A DNA stretch of 64,000 nucleotides from Hymenobacter cellulosilyticus (GTDB lineage Bacteria > Bacteroidota > Bacteroidia > Cytophagales > Hymenobacteraceae). The notes beneath the pieces were generated by a model. It was not told the DNA's origin. It searched no databases and was given only the letters and a program-made list of their open reading frames with translations. Within the stretch, counting starts at the first letter, position 1. Each line of letters starts with the position of its first letter. Both the position numbers and the translations under genes were made by a program. Shown here one piece after another: positions 20,348 to 28,845 of the stretch. The stretch lies in assembly GCF_022919215.1 (NCBI RefSeq), contig NZ_CP095046.1, forward strand, positions 5,768,457-5,832,456, read 5' to 3'.

Positions 20348-21433
20348 ATGGCTGCACCCACCACTGATAAAGCTGTCAATCCGAACATCGAGAAGATGAA
20401 GGCGCTTCAGCTCACGATGGATAAGCTTGACAAAGCTTACGGTAAAGGCACCGTCATGAAGCTCAGCGACGAGCGCGTGGTCGATATTCCGGCCATCAGC
20501 ACCGGCTCGCTCGGTCTTGATATTGCGCTCGGCATCGGCGGCTTGCCCCGCGGCCGGGTCGTTGAAATCTACGGTCCTGAATCGAGCGGTAAAACGACGC
20601 TCACGATGCACTGCATCGCCGAGGCCCAGAAGAAAGGCGGTATCGCCGCGTTTATCGACGCCGAGCACGCCTTCGACAAAACCTACGCTGAAAAGCTGGG
20701 TATCGACACAACCAACCTGCTGATTGCTCAGCCCGACAACGGTGAGCAAGCACTGGAAATAGCCGACCACCTGATTTCCTCGGGTGCTATCGACATCATC
20801 GTAATTGACTCCGTAGCTGCTCTGGTGCCCAAAGGCGAACTGGAAGGCGACATGGGCGACTCCAAGATGGGCCTGCAGGCCCGCCTCATGAGCCAGGCCC
20901 TGCGGAAGCTGACCGGTACCATCAACAAGACCGGCTGCTGCTGCATCTTCATCAACCAGCTGCGTGAGAAAATCGGCGTGATGTTCGGCAACCCCGAAAC
21001 CACGACCGGTGGTAACGCCCTGAAATTCTACGCTTCGGTTCGTCTCGACATTCGTCGTATCGGCCAGATCAAGGAAGACAAGGACAACGTGACCGGTAAC
21101 CGCACCAAGGTGAAGGTGGTGAAGAACAAAGTAGCGCCACCGTTCAAAGTGGTTGAGTTCGACATCATCTACGGCGAAGGCATCAGCAAAGTCGGCGAGA
21201 TTCTCGACCTGGGCGTCGACATGGGCATCATTGCCAAGTCGGGCTCCTGGTTCTCTTACGACGGTAACCGCCTCGGTCAGGGCCGGGAGGGCGTCAAGCA
21301 GATTCTGCTCGACAACCCCGAGCTGGCCGACAAAATCGAGCAGCAGATTCGCGACATGGTGAAAGGTGAGCCCGCAGCAGCGCTGGCCGCCATTCCCACC
21401 GACGAGTCAATTGCTGAGGAAGACGACGAGTAA
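20348..21433 (+). CDS. recA: Recombinase RecA
   Basis: The 361-residue protein is a complete RecA. Walker [10 protein letters not shown] is at residues 76-84, Walker B is [12 protein letters not shown], and the ATP-sensing [22 protein letters not shown] stretch is present. The C-terminus is acidic (IAEEDDE), as is usual. RecA forms the filament that drives strand exchange and activates LexA self-cleavage. It is a single-gene unit with its own terminator. Its start follows a long AT-rich spacer that also serves the divergent outer-membrane gene. Confidence 0.98.
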   Translation: MAAPTTDKAVNPNIEKMKALQLTMDKLDKAYGKGTVMKLSDERVVDIPAISTGSLGLDIALGIGGLPRGRVVEIYGPESSGKTTLTMHCIAEAQKKGGIAAFIDAEHAFDKTYAEKLGIDTTNLLIAQPDNGEQALEIADHLISSGAIDIIVIDSVAALVPKGELEGDMGDSKMGLQARLMSQALRKLTGTINKTGCCCIFINQLREKIGVMFGNPETTTGGNALKFYASVRLDIRRIGQIKEDKDNVTGNRTKVKVVKNKVAPPFKVVEFDIIYGEGISKVGEILDLGVDMGIIAKSGSWFSYDGNRLGQGREGVKQILLDNPELADKIEQQIRDMVKGEPAAALAAIPTDESIAEEDDE

Positions 21434-21451
21434 GCTTCCCGGTTTATCGAG

Positions 21452-21486
21452 AAAGCCTCTCTACGAAAGTGGAGAGGCTTTTTTTG
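21452..21486 (+). terminator. Intrinsic terminator after recA
   Basis: AAAGCCTCTCTAC pairs with GTGGAGAGGCTTT across a GAAA tetraloop with one mismatch, followed by T. Confidence 0.95.
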
Positions 21487-21581
21487 TGCGTATCTTATTG
21501 GGCTGAAATTGGGTAAAAGAACCCCTGACGCGCATTTGCGTTCCTTTTGCCCAAGTACGATGTTGTTTCTACAGTTACTGG

Positions 21582-21589
21582 TATCTTTG
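21582..21589 (+). promoter_or_regulatory. -7 element of the DUF3108 gene
   Basis: TATCTTTG matches TAnnTTTG exactly, 51 bases before the ATG. A TTG lies at 21562-21564, closer than the usual 19-21 bases, so the upstream element is uncertain. Confidence 0.5.
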
Positions 21590-21639
21590 CTGGCATCTCG
21601 TTTGAATAAGCATCGGCCAAAACCATTTTGCCGTTTTCA

Positions 21640-22464
21640 ATGAACCGTCGCTGGCTTCTGTTTTCCCCGTTGCTTCTTGCTTTTTGTGCGTTTTTGTGGT
21701 CGTTTGACACAGCCAAGACTGAGCGCACTATTCCCAATCATAGCTTTACCAAAGGTGAGGTGCTGCGCTACAAGGTGCACTACGGCCTGATCAACGCGGC
21801 CGAAGCCACGGTGGAGCTCTCCGACGAGATTCATAAAGTCAACGACCGACCCTGCTATAAGGCCACCGTTACGGGAAAAACCATCGGCTCCTTCGACTTT
21901 TTCCTGCGCATCCGCGACACCTGGCGCTCCTACATCGATACGACCAGCATCCTGCCCCAGCGCTTTTTTCAGAATATCGAGGAAAACAGCTTCCGCAAAA
22001 AGGAGTACATGGAGTTCGACCACGATAAAAACGTGGTGCAGGTGGAAACCCACCGCAAGCAGGACCCGGCCAAGAAAGGCACCTTCAAAACGCCCGACAA
22101 CATTCAGGACATCGTCAGCGGCTTCTACTTCCTGCGGACCCTGAACTACGACAACCGCAAAATCGGGGAGGTCATCCGGGTGCAGGGCTTCTTCGACGAT
22201 GAAGTGTTCAACATGGACGTGACCTACAAGGGTAAGGAAACGGTAGAAACCAAAGCCGGCGTGATTCGCGCCATCCGCCTGGTTCCGAAGATGCCCGAAA
22301 ACAAGATTTTCAAAGGAGAAAACGCCGTGTCGGTATACCTCTCCGACGACCGGAATAAAATCCCGGTGCTGTTTCAGGCTGAAATGTTCGTTGGCTCCGT
22401 CAAAGTCGATATGTACAAGTACCAAGGCCTGCGAAACCGGTTGAACCTGGTGGCCAAAAATTGA
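21640..22464 (+). CDS. DUF3108 family protein with signal peptide
   Basis: The 274-residue protein begins with a hydrophobic export signal (WLLFSPLLLAFCAFLW) and then matches the DUF3108 pattern: FTKGEVLRYKVHYGLINAAEATVE at the front, DPAKKGTFKTPDNIQDIVSGFYFLR in the middle, and IPVLFQAEMFVGSVKVDMYKY at the end. Family members are periplasmic and of unknown function, probably a lipocalin-like barrel. The ATG at 21640 directly precedes the signal; a TTG four codons earlier is in frame. It has its own promoter and terminator. Confidence 0.88.
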   Translation: MNRRWLLFSPLLLAFCAFLWSFDTAKTERTIPNHSFTKGEVLRYKVHYGLINAAEATVELSDEIHKVNDRPCYKATVTGKTIGSFDFFLRIRDTWRSYIDTTSILPQRFFQNIEENSFRKKEYMEFDHDKNVVQVETHRKQDPAKKGTFKTPDNIQDIVSGFYFLRTLNYDNRKIGEVIRVQGFFDDEVFNMDVTYKGKETVETKAGVIRAIRLVPKMPENKIFKGENAVSVYLSDDRNKIPVLFQAEMFVGSVKVDMYKYQGLRNRLNLVAKN

Positions 22465-22474
22465 TTCCGTTTCT

Positions 22475-22504
22475 AAAAGCGACTCCGCCCGGGTCGCTTT
22501 TTTT
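22475..22504 (+). terminator. Intrinsic terminator after the DUF3108 gene
   Basis: AAAAGCGAC pairs with GTCGCTTTT around a nine-base loop, then T. Confidence 0.88.
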
Positions 22505-22738
22505 ATGCTCTTCCGCCCTTGTCTGAGTTCATTCTTTCCTCTTATCAACCAAGCTCCACGCTATGCCGCTAACGGAAACCTTGCCCAAAAAGAGCGCTAA
22601 GCCTCTTTTGCAGAGTCTCATCCCGAACCGGCATTGCCCACCGCCGGTGGTGCGGCCCGGGCAAAATCTGCGGCAGCCGCCGGCGCCGGCCAGTCCGGTT
22701 CACAAAAAGGTAACACGCGCTACCATCCGCCAGGAGGT

Positions 22739-22746
22739 ATTTTTGT
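22739..22746 (+). promoter_or_regulatory. Possible -7 element of the response regulator gene
   Basis: TATTTTTG fits TAnnTTTG, 38 bases before the GTG start. No clear TTG sits at the right distance upstream. The rest of 22505-22784 holds an open frame from ATG 22563 that does not resemble the regulator family and that I treat as leader sequence. Confidence 0.35.
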
Positions 22747-22784
22747 CCTCGCGCATTTTCTTTTACCCCCAAACCCCACGACCC

Positions 22785-23483
22785 GTGCACCCTACTCCTT
22801 CCTCCAACGCCTACAAGATTCTGGTAGTCGATGATGACCCGGACATCGTGGAACTGCTTGAGTACAACCTGCGCAAAGAAGGCTATATCGTGGCCAGCGC
22901 CCCCGACGGCCGCAAAGCCCTGGAAGTTGCGCCCCAATTCGGGCCCGACATCATTCTGCTCGACGTGATGATGCCCCACCTCGACGGCATCGACACCTGC
23001 CGGCAGCTGCGGGCCATGGCACGCTTCAAGGAAACGTACATTATCTTCCTGACGGCCCGGGCCGAGGAATTCTCGGAAGTAGCCGCCTTCGACGCCGGTG
23101 CCGACGACTTTATTGCTAAGCCCATTAAGCCCCGGGCCCTAATGAGCCGCCTTGCTGCCTACGTGCGCCGCGACCATGAAACCTCGGCCGTGTCGGAAAC
23201 CATTGAAATCAACGGGCTGACCATTGACCGCACCGGCTTTGCCGTGTTCCAGGAAGGCCGCAAGATTTCCCTGCCCAAGAAGGAGTTTGAGCTGCTGGCT
23301 TTTCTGGCCGCCTCCCCTCATAAGGTATTTGGCCGCGAGGAGCTGCTGCAGAACATCTGGGGCAACGACGTCTTCGTTCTGGCCCGCACCGTGGACGTGC
23401 ACGTGCGCAAAGTCCGGGAGAAAGTCGGGGACCACCACATCCAGACCATCAAGGGCGTCGGCTACAAGTTCAACGCTGATTAA
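22785..23483 (+). CDS. OmpR/PhoB-type response regulator
   Basis: The 232-residue protein has a receiver domain and a winged-helix DNA-binding domain. Asp60 in IILLDVMMP is the expected phosphorylation site, with acidic pocket residues in VVDDDPD and a conserved lysine in IAKPIKP. The C-terminal domain ends with RTVDVHVRKVREK and the typical TIKGVGYKF. I place the start at GTG 22785; an ATG at 22563 in the same frame would add 74 residues of unlikely sequence. The histidine kinase starts about 100 bases downstream across a strong hairpin, and the two form a pair of the PhoB/PhoR or PhoP/PhoR type, although no target is visible. Confidence 0.92.
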   Translation: MHPTPSSNAYKILVVDDDPDIVELLEYNLRKEGYIVASAPDGRKALEVAPQFGPDIILLDVMMPHLDGIDTCRQLRAMARFKETYIIFLTARAEEFSEVAAFDAGADDFIAKPIKPRALMSRLAAYVRRDHETSAVSETIEINGLTIDRTGFAVFQEGRKISLPKKEFELLAFLAASPHKVFGREELLQNIWGNDVFVLARTVDVHVRKVREKVGDHHIQTIKGVGYKFNAD

Positions 23484-23505
23484 GCTGCCGCTGGCTGCCG
23501 CCACT

Positions 23506-23564
23506 CGTCTGTCATCCGAAGTCTACTCACGGTAGGAGGCTTCGGATGACAGACGTATTTTTAT
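23506..23564 (+). terminator. Strong hairpin between response regulator and kinase genes
   Basis: A 16-base perfect stem (23506-23521 with 23540-23555, CGTCTGTCATCCGAAG on the left) is followed by TATTTTT. It would uncouple the kinase from the regulator or adjust their ratio. Confidence 0.85.
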
Positions 23565-23586
23565 GTCGTAATTTCTCTTTTGCCCG

Positions 23587-24666
23587 GTGAATATCTCGTC
23601 CCGCACTATTGCCATCCTGATTGCGCTGCTTGTGGCCTGCGTGCTGGTTACGTTTGCCTGGATAGCGCCTACGCTGCCGTTTCAGGAGGCTTCCCTGGCT
23701 ATGGGTATCACGGTGGCGGCCTGTTTTCTGCTGGTGTATCTATCGTTTGAGGCCCTGCTCTTCCGGGAAATCAACAACATCTACGCCGGCCTGGAGAATA
23801 TCAAGCGCAAGGAGTTTCGGCGGCTGTCCAACAAGTTTCTGTTTCGGCCCGAGCCACTGAAGCGCATGCGGGATGAAATCCTGGAAATGGCTGAGCGCAA
23901 GGAACGGGAGATTGACGAGCTCAAACGCCTGCAGGTGCTGCGCCGGGAGTTTCTGGCCGATGTGTCGCACGAGCTCAAAACACCCATTTTTGCCGCCCAG
24001 GGCTTTTTGCACACCGTGCTGGATGGCGACATGGACGACGACTTCCTGCGCCAGAAATTCCTGAATAAAGCCGCTACCAGCCTCGACACGCTCGACGCCT
24101 TGGTACAGGACTTGGTGACTATTTCCCAGCTGGAAAAAGGCGTGGTGCGCATGCGCAAGCAGAACTTCGACCTGGCAGCCTTGGTCCGGGAAATTTTCGA
24201 GCAGTTGGAGATGAAAGCCGCTCAGCGCAACGTGACGCTGGAGCTGTTCCCACCTAGCCTCGACACCGAACACCTGCCCGTGCTGGCCGACCGGAACCGC
24301 ATCCGGCAAGTGCTGGTCAACCTGATTGACAACGCCATCAAGTACGGCAAGGAAGCCGGCCACGTCACAGTGAGCCTCGTGGAAAGCAGCAAAACCGTAC
24401 GCGTGGCCGTGCGCGACGACGGAGCCGGTATTCCGAAGCAGCACCAGAACCGCATCTTTGAGCGGTTTTACCGCATCGACAAAAGCCGCTCCCGCGACTC
24501 CGGCGGCTCGGGTCTGGGCCTGGCCATCAGCAAGCACATTGTAGAGTCCCATAAGTCGGTGATTCGGGTGCGCAGCGAGGTAGGCGTGGGCACTACCCTG
24601 GAGTTTAAACTGCCCAAGCCCCGCCTGCCCAAAGCTCCGACAGAAGTTAGTGCGCCCGAAGCCTAA
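23587..24666 (+). CDS. Sensor histidine kinase, PhoR-like
   Basis: The 359-residue kinase has two transmembrane helices in its first 55 residues with almost no periplasmic loop, a coiled linker, then the HisKA domain with DVSHELKTP (phospho-acceptor His128) and a complete HATPase domain: N box LVNLIDNAIKYG, G1 DDGAGIP, F box FERFYRID and G2 GGSGLGLAI. It starts at GTG 23587. The lack of a sensor loop suggests sensing within the membrane or through a partner. The likely partner is the regulator encoded just upstream. Confidence 0.92.
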   Translation: MNISSRTIAILIALLVACVLVTFAWIAPTLPFQEASLAMGITVAACFLLVYLSFEALLFREINNIYAGLENIKRKEFRRLSNKFLFRPEPLKRMRDEILEMAERKEREIDELKRLQVLRREFLADVSHELKTPIFAAQGFLHTVLDGDMDDDFLRQKFLNKAATSLDTLDALVQDLVTISQLEKGVVRMRKQNFDLAALVREIFEQLEMKAAQRNVTLELFPPSLDTEHLPVLADRNRIRQVLVNLIDNAIKYGKEAGHVTVSLVESSKTVRVAVRDDGAGIPKQHQNRIFERFYRIDKSRSRDSGGSGLGLAISKHIVESHKSVIRVRSEVGVGTTLEFKLPKPRLPKAPTEVSAPEA

Positions 24667-24685
24667 GCTTCCCAAGACTTCGGCG

Positions 24686-24693
24686 TACCTTTG
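24686..24693 (+). promoter_or_regulatory. -7 element very close to the RluA-type gene start
   Basis: TACCTTTG matches TAnnTTTG exactly and ends nine bases before the ATG at 24703, so transcription would begin at or just before the start codon, giving a leaderless or nearly leaderless mRNA. No matching TTG is seen upstream. Confidence 0.4.
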
Positions 24694-24702
24694 CGGCCCG
24701 CT

Positions 24703-25419
24703 ATGAAGAAGCACTTAGATTTTAAAGACCTGATTCTGTTTGAGGACGACGACTTCGTGGTCATCAACAAACCGCCGTTCTTAGCCACGCTCGACGAGCG
24801 GGTAGGCGGCGCGCCCAACATCCTGCGCATGGCCCGGGAGTATTCCGACGACATGCAGGCCTGCCACCGCCTCGACAAGGAAACCTCGGGCGCCCTGGCC
24901 CTGGCTAAAAACCCGGAGGCCTACCGCCACCTCTCCATGCAGTTCGAGAACCGCGAGGTCAAGAAGCTTTACCACGCCGTGGCCTGGGGCGTACACCAGT
25001 TCGACAACAAGCTGGTGGACCGCAGCATTGAAACCACGACCAAGGGCAAGGCACGCCTGGCCTACAAAGGCAAGCCCGCCGAAACTTACTTCACCACCCT
25101 GGAGCCTTTTGCCCGCCACACTCTAGTGCAGTGTGTACCTATTACCGGCCGTATGCACCAGATCCGCCTGCACCTGATGTATCTGCAGGCCCCCATCGTG
25201 GGCGACGTAGTGTACGGCGGTGAAGACTTCTACCTCTCGACCCTAAAGAAGAAGTTTAACATGAAGGATGGGGAGGAAGAGCAGCCCTTCATCAAACGCT
25301 TTGCCCTGCACGCGGCCAAGCTGACGTTTGCCCTTCTTAATGGCGAGGAAGTAACCGTGGAAGCCCCTTACCCCAAGGATTTCCGGGTGCTGGTCGACAC
25401 CCTGCGGCAGTATAGCTAA
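24703..25419 (+). CDS. RluA family pseudouridine synthase
   Basis: The 238-residue enzyme has the RluA active-site motif HRLDKETSG with catalytic Asp58, and downstream RMHQIRLHLMYLQAPIVGD, a family hallmark. Such enzymes turn specific uridines in rRNA or tRNA into pseudouridine; the site is not predictable. There is no S4 domain in front, so it is of the short RluA/RluC-core kind. ATG 24703 is preferred over the in-frame TTG at 24691. The gene sits between the two-component system and the ribosomal protein genes. Confidence 0.93.
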   Translation: MKKHLDFKDLILFEDDDFVVINKPPFLATLDERVGGAPNILRMAREYSDDMQACHRLDKETSGALALAKNPEAYRHLSMQFENREVKKLYHAVAWGVHQFDNKLVDRSIETTTKGKARLAYKGKPAETYFTTLEPFARHTLVQCVPITGRMHQIRLHLMYLQAPIVGDVVYGGEDFYLSTLKKKFNMKDGEEEQPFIKRFALHAAKLTFALLNGEEVTVEAPYPKDFRVLVDTLRQYS

Positions 25420-25535
25420 GCTTTAATGCTCCCGTAGTAGCAAACACCACTGGTTTTGGGACGAATGGCGAATAGTCAAAAACCGTCAACGCGGGTAAGT
25501 GAATGGGTTTTAAGCGGATAATTCTGTCCAGCCCT

Positions 25536-25565
25536 TTGCTTCGTAAGTGAAAAAGGGTAACTTTG
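25536..25565 (+). promoter_or_regulatory. Promoter of the rplM ribosomal cluster
   Basis: TTG (25536-25538), exactly 19 bases, then TAACTTTG (25558-25565) is a full match to the Bacteroidota housekeeping promoter. It lies 64 bases before the rplM ATG. Confidence 0.85.
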
Positions 25566-25629
25566 TGTCCGTTTTTCCCGAACCCTAGCTGGGTTCTATC
25601 TCATTTTCAAACGCTTACTCAACTCCCCA

Positions 25630-26082
25630 ATGGATCATCTGAGCTTCAAGACGGTGTCCGTCAACAAAGCCAACGCCAACAAGGGCTGGGTCGTGATTGA
25701 TGCTGGTGACAACACCCTGGGCCGTCTGTCCAGTCAAGTTGCCAACATTCTCCGCGGCAAACACAAGCCTTCGTTCACGCCCAACTCTGATTGCGGCGAT
25801 TCGGTTATCGTTATCAACGCCGACAAACTGCGCGTGACGGGTAAAAAGATGACCGACAAAATTTACGTGTCGCACTCTGGTTACCCCGGTGGCCAGAAGC
25901 GCAAGTCGATGCGTGAGGTCATGGAGCGTTCCTCGACCCGCGTTATCGAGCACGCTGTACGCGGCATGCTGCCCGGCAACCGTCTGGGCCGTGAGCAATT
26001 CCGCAACCTGTTCGTGTACGAAGGTGCCGAGCATCCCCACCAAGCTCAGCAGCCGGTAGCTGTTGATCTGAAGAACCTGTAA
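25630..26082 (+). CDS. rplM: 50S ribosomal protein L13
   Basis: The 150-residue protein is a complete L13, with WVVIDAGDNTLGRLSSQVA near the start, the KIYVSHSGYPGG loop and the AVRGMLPGNRLGR motif. L13 is an early assembly protein of the large subunit. It leads the cluster rplM-rpsI-rpsB-tsf behind a consensus promoter. The gap to rpsI is 39 bases. Confidence 0.98.
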   Translation: MDHLSFKTVSVNKANANKGWVVIDAGDNTLGRLSSQVANILRGKHKPSFTPNSDCGDSVIVINADKLRVTGKKMTDKIYVSHSGYPGGQKRKSMREVMERSSTRVIEHAVRGMLPGNRLGREQFRNLFVYEGAEHPHQAQQPVAVDLKNL

Positions 26083-26121
26083 GCCTCACCAGCTTTCCTT
26101 TTTTTCTCTAATTTTTCATTA

Positions 26122-26508
26122 ATGGAAATCTCCAACACCTCTGGTAGAAGAAAAACCTCGGTGGCTCGCATCTACATGCAAGCCGGGCAAGGGAATATCA
26201 CTATCAACGGCCGGGAAATGAAAGCCTACTTTGGCAATGAACTCCTGGAAAACATCGTGAACCAGCCTTTGAACACGGTTGAGCAACTCAACCAGTATGA
26301 CATCAAGGTGAACGTGCGCGGTGGTGGCATCTCGGCTCAGGCTGAGGCTATCCGTTTGGCCATCTCGAAAGCCCTCGTGGGTGACAACGCCGAAGTGCGT
26401 CCCGCCCTGAAAAAAGAAGGCTTCCTGACCCGTGACCCCCGCATGGTGGAACGCAAAAAGTTCGGCAAGCGCAAGGCTCGTCGTTCGTTCCAGTTCTCGA
26501 AACGCTAA
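26122..26508 (+). CDS. rpsI: 30S ribosomal protein S9
   Basis: The 128-residue protein is S9. It starts with the SGRRKTSVARIY motif and ends in the basic tail with the universal C-terminal SKR, which reaches the ribosomal P-site tRNA. It follows rplM as in most bacteria. The next gene, rpsB, begins 18 bases downstream. Confidence 0.98.
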   Translation: MEISNTSGRRKTSVARIYMQAGQGNITINGREMKAYFGNELLENIVNQPLNTVEQLNQYDIKVNVRGGGISAQAEAIRLAISKALVGDNAEVRPALKKEGFLTRDPRMVERKKFGKRKARRSFQFSKR

Positions 26509-26526
26509 ACCCAGAGGAATTTTATC

Positions 26527-27294
26527 ATGGCTCAGTCCACCACGTATAAAGAACTGCTCGACGCAGGTGCCCACTTTGGTCACCTTACGCGCAAGTGGGA
26601 CCCGAAAATGGCGCCGTACATCTTCATGGAGAAGAACGGCATCCATATCATTGACCTGAACAAAACCCTGGTTTCGCTGGAGCAAGCTGCCACTGCTATC
26701 CGCAACATCGCCAAGAGCGGTCGGAAAGTAATGTTCGTTGCTACCAAGAAGCAGGCTCAGGAAATCGTTACCGAAGAGGCCAAGCGCCTGAAAATGCCAT
26801 TCGTTACCGACCGGTGGTTGGGTGGCATGCTCACCAACTTCGCCACGGTTCGCAAGTCGCTGAAGAAAATGAGCACCATCGACAAGATGGTGAAGGAAAA
26901 CACGGCCTACGCAGCACTTGCAAAGCGTGAGCGTCTGATGCTGTCGCGCGAGCGGGAGAAGCTGGAGCGTGTACTGGGCGGCATTGCCGACCTGAGCCGC
27001 CTGCCTGCTGCCCTGTTCGTAGTGGACGTAAAGCGTGAGCACATTGCCGTTAAAGAAGCCCAGAAACTCGGTATCCCCGTTTTCGCTATCTGCGATACGA
27101 ACTCGAACCCCGAGCTGGTAAACTTCCCCATCCCTGCTAACGACGACGCCTCGAAGTCAATTTCGCTGATCGTAGGTATCATCAGCAAGGCTATCGAAGA
27201 AGGCTTGTCGGAGCGCAAAGTCGACAAAGACGAAGCGGACAAGAAGCAGTCGGAAGACGAAGGCATCCAAGAGAAGCTGGCCGCCGACGAATAG
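26527..27294 (+). CDS. rpsB: 30S ribosomal protein S2
   Basis: The 255-residue protein is S2: [19 protein letters not shown] at the front, [14 protein letters not shown] in the middle, and the final [23 protein letters not shown]. The last 30 residues are an acidic and lysine-rich tail. It is followed by a 159-base gap with hairpins before tsf. Confidence 0.98.
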   Translation: MAQSTTYKELLDAGAHFGHLTRKWDPKMAPYIFMEKNGIHIIDLNKTLVSLEQAATAIRNIAKSGRKVMFVATKKQAQEIVTEEAKRLKMPFVTDRWLGGMLTNFATVRKSLKKMSTIDKMVKENTAYAALAKRERLMLSREREKLERVLGGIADLSRLPAALFVVDVKREHIAVKEAQKLGIPVFAICDTNSNPELVNFPIPANDDASKSISLIVGIISKAIEEGLSERKVDKDEADKKQSEDEGIQEKLAADE

Positions 27295-27316
27295 TCCGGC
27301 TACCTATTGAGAAGAG

Positions 27317-27357
27317 GGGAACATGCGAAGCACTCGGCTCCGGTGTTCCCTTTTTCT
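27317..27357 (+). terminator. Hairpin with T run between rpsB and tsf
   Basis: GGGAACA (27317-27323) pairs with TGTTCCC (27344-27350) and is followed by TTTTTC. A second pairing, AGAACC with GGTTCT, occurs in the gap around 27390-27415. These may lower transcription into tsf; I see no clear separate promoter for tsf. Confidence 0.5.
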
Positions 27358-27453
27358 TTAGGTACTCCTCCCCTCTTTCGCCTATTGAGAACCTGCTGGT
27401 ACGCTAGCGGTTCTATCCTCTCATAATATCCCCTCCTTTTAACTCTCACAAGA

Positions 27454-28290
27454 ATGGCCGCAATTACCGCCGCAGACGTGAACAAGCTCCGCACCATGAC
27501 CGGTGCAGGCATGATGGATTGCAAAAAAGCGCTGACCGAAGCCGATGGCGACTTCGAAGCTGCTCGTGACATTCTGCGCAAGCAGGGTCAGAAGATTGCT
27601 GACAAGCGTGCTGACAACGAAACGTCGGAAGGCTTTGTAGCCGTAGCTGTAAGCGAAGACGGCACCACCGGCAAGCTGGTGGCCTTGGCCTGCGAAACGG
27701 AATCGGTAGCCAAGGTTGCCAACTTCCGCGAGCTGGTACAGCGCATCCTCGATGCTGCCGTACGTACCAACGCTACGTCGCAGGAAGAGCTGCTGGCTAC
27801 CAAGGAAGAAGATGGCCTGACCATTCAGGAGCACATCACCGACCTGATGGGCAAAATCGGCGAGAAGCTGAACCTGACTTACGTTACCCTGACCGCTGAG
27901 AAAGTAGCTTCTTACATCCACTCGGACAGCAAGAAAGGCGTACTCGTAGGCCTGAAGAACGTAGGTGGTGCTGACATCGCTGCCGTAGGCCGCGACGTAG
28001 CTATGCAGATCGTAGCCATGAAGCCCGTAGCCGTTGACAAAGACGGTGTAGACGCTTCGATCACCGAGCGCGAAATTGAAATCGGCAAAGAGCAGGCGCG
28101 TGCCGAAGGCAAGCCCGAGGCTATGCTGGAGAAAATTGCTCAGGGCAAGCTGAACAAGTTCTACAAGGAAAACACCCTGTTGAACCAGGAGTTCGTGAAA
28201 GACAACTCGCTGACCATCGCTCAGCTGCTCGACAAAACGTCGAAAGGCATGACCGTAACCGACTTCAAGCGCGTGGCCATCGGTGCCTAA
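27454..28290 (+). CDS. tsf: Elongation factor Ts
   Basis: The 278-residue protein is EF-Ts, the nucleotide exchange factor for EF-Tu. The N-terminal UBA-like domain with TMTGAGMMDCKKALTEADGD and the core motif ASYIHSDSKKGVLVGL are present, as is the C-terminal part KFYKENTLLNQEFVKD. Gene order after rpsB is the standard one. A strong terminator follows. Confidence 0.98.
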   Translation: MAAITAADVNKLRTMTGAGMMDCKKALTEADGDFEAARDILRKQGQKIADKRADNETSEGFVAVAVSEDGTTGKLVALACETESVAKVANFRELVQRILDAAVRTNATSQEELLATKEEDGLTIQEHITDLMGKIGEKLNLTYVTLTAEKVASYIHSDSKKGVLVGLKNVGGADIAAVGRDVAMQIVAMKPVAVDKDGVDASITEREIEIGKEQARAEGKPEAMLEKIAQGKLNKFYKENTLLNQEFVKDNSLTIAQLLDKTSKGMTVTDFKRVAIGA

Positions 28291-28313
28291 GCTGTAAGAA
28301 GTTTAGTTTATTG

Positions 28314-28349
28314 AAAAGGCCCGCTGGTTTTCACCAGCGGGCCTTTTTT
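28314..28349 (+). terminator. Intrinsic terminator of the ribosomal/tsf cluster
   Basis: AAAAGGCCCGCTGGT pairs with ACCAGCGGGCCTTTT around a short loop, then T. Confidence 0.95.
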
Positions 28350-28370
28350 GTTTTGCTATATTTAGAAGTA

Positions 28371-28655
28371 ATGGAGACTCGTGAACCAACATGGCCCTGG
28401 TACAAATACCCTATGTTTCTAGGAGCGGTACTAGCATCTTTAGCTGCTAACGTAGTCGCGCTTGGGTACGCGTTTTATCTAGAGGAAAGCGGTAACCTAT
28501 TTATTGGTGTGCTTCTGCTGATGCTGCTCACAAACGGCTACATTACCATAGCACTGTACAGAAAGCAAAAGATTGACGCTGCTGCCGCACTGAGTATTGG
28601 GGCCTTCATACCCTGTCTGCTGGCAATTGGAGTGCTGATTATCTGTATGTTTTAG
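28371..28655 (+). CDS. Small three-helix membrane protein, unknown
   Basis: The 94-residue product begins METREPTWPWYKYPMFL and has three hydrophobic helices (AVLASLAANVVALGYAFYL, LFIGVLLLMLLTNGYITIAL and SIGAFIPCLLAIGVLIICMF). It resembles no family I can name. Its codon use is more AT-rich than its neighbours. I choose ATG 28371, which lies just outside the tsf terminator; the frame is open upstream only through that hairpin. It is a stand-alone gene. Confidence 0.6.
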   Translation: METREPTWPWYKYPMFLGAVLASLAANVVALGYAFYLEESGNLFIGVLLLMLLTNGYITIALYRKQKIDAAAALSIGAFIPCLLAIGVLIICMF

Positions 28656-28704
28656 TTTACTGAAGAATTTAGCTTCCCGGGGAGTACCCACAAAACGGTA
28701 TATC

Positions 28705-28836
28705 CTACCGCGGCTGACTAACGGGAGTGTTATGCTTCCGCCGGCTAGCACCACCGATTAAATTCTTAGCCAGCGCGGCCAGCAACAGCAAAAACAGCAG
28801 GCCGATCAGAACGCGGGGCCAATTGATATTCTTCAT
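28705..28836 (-). CDS. 43-residue single-helix membrane protein
   Basis: A short frame runs from ATG 28836 to TAG 28705. The product starts MKNINWPRVLIG, then has one hydrophobic helix (VLIGLLFLLLLAALA), then a basic, polar end (GGASRRKHNTPVS). The start is nine bases after the stop of the DUF3089 lipoprotein gene, so it may be translated from the same mRNA. No homologue is known to me; the helix plus spacing are the only evidence. Confidence 0.5.
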   Translation of the reverse strand: MKNINWPRVLIGLLFLLLLAALAKNLIGGASRRKHNTPVSQPR

Positions 28837-28845
28837 AAGGGAGCT

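Noticed and set aside
22563..22784. ATG 22563 as start of the response regulator
   Set aside because: The added 74 residues are proline-rich and unlike receiver domains, and a -7 element lies within them.
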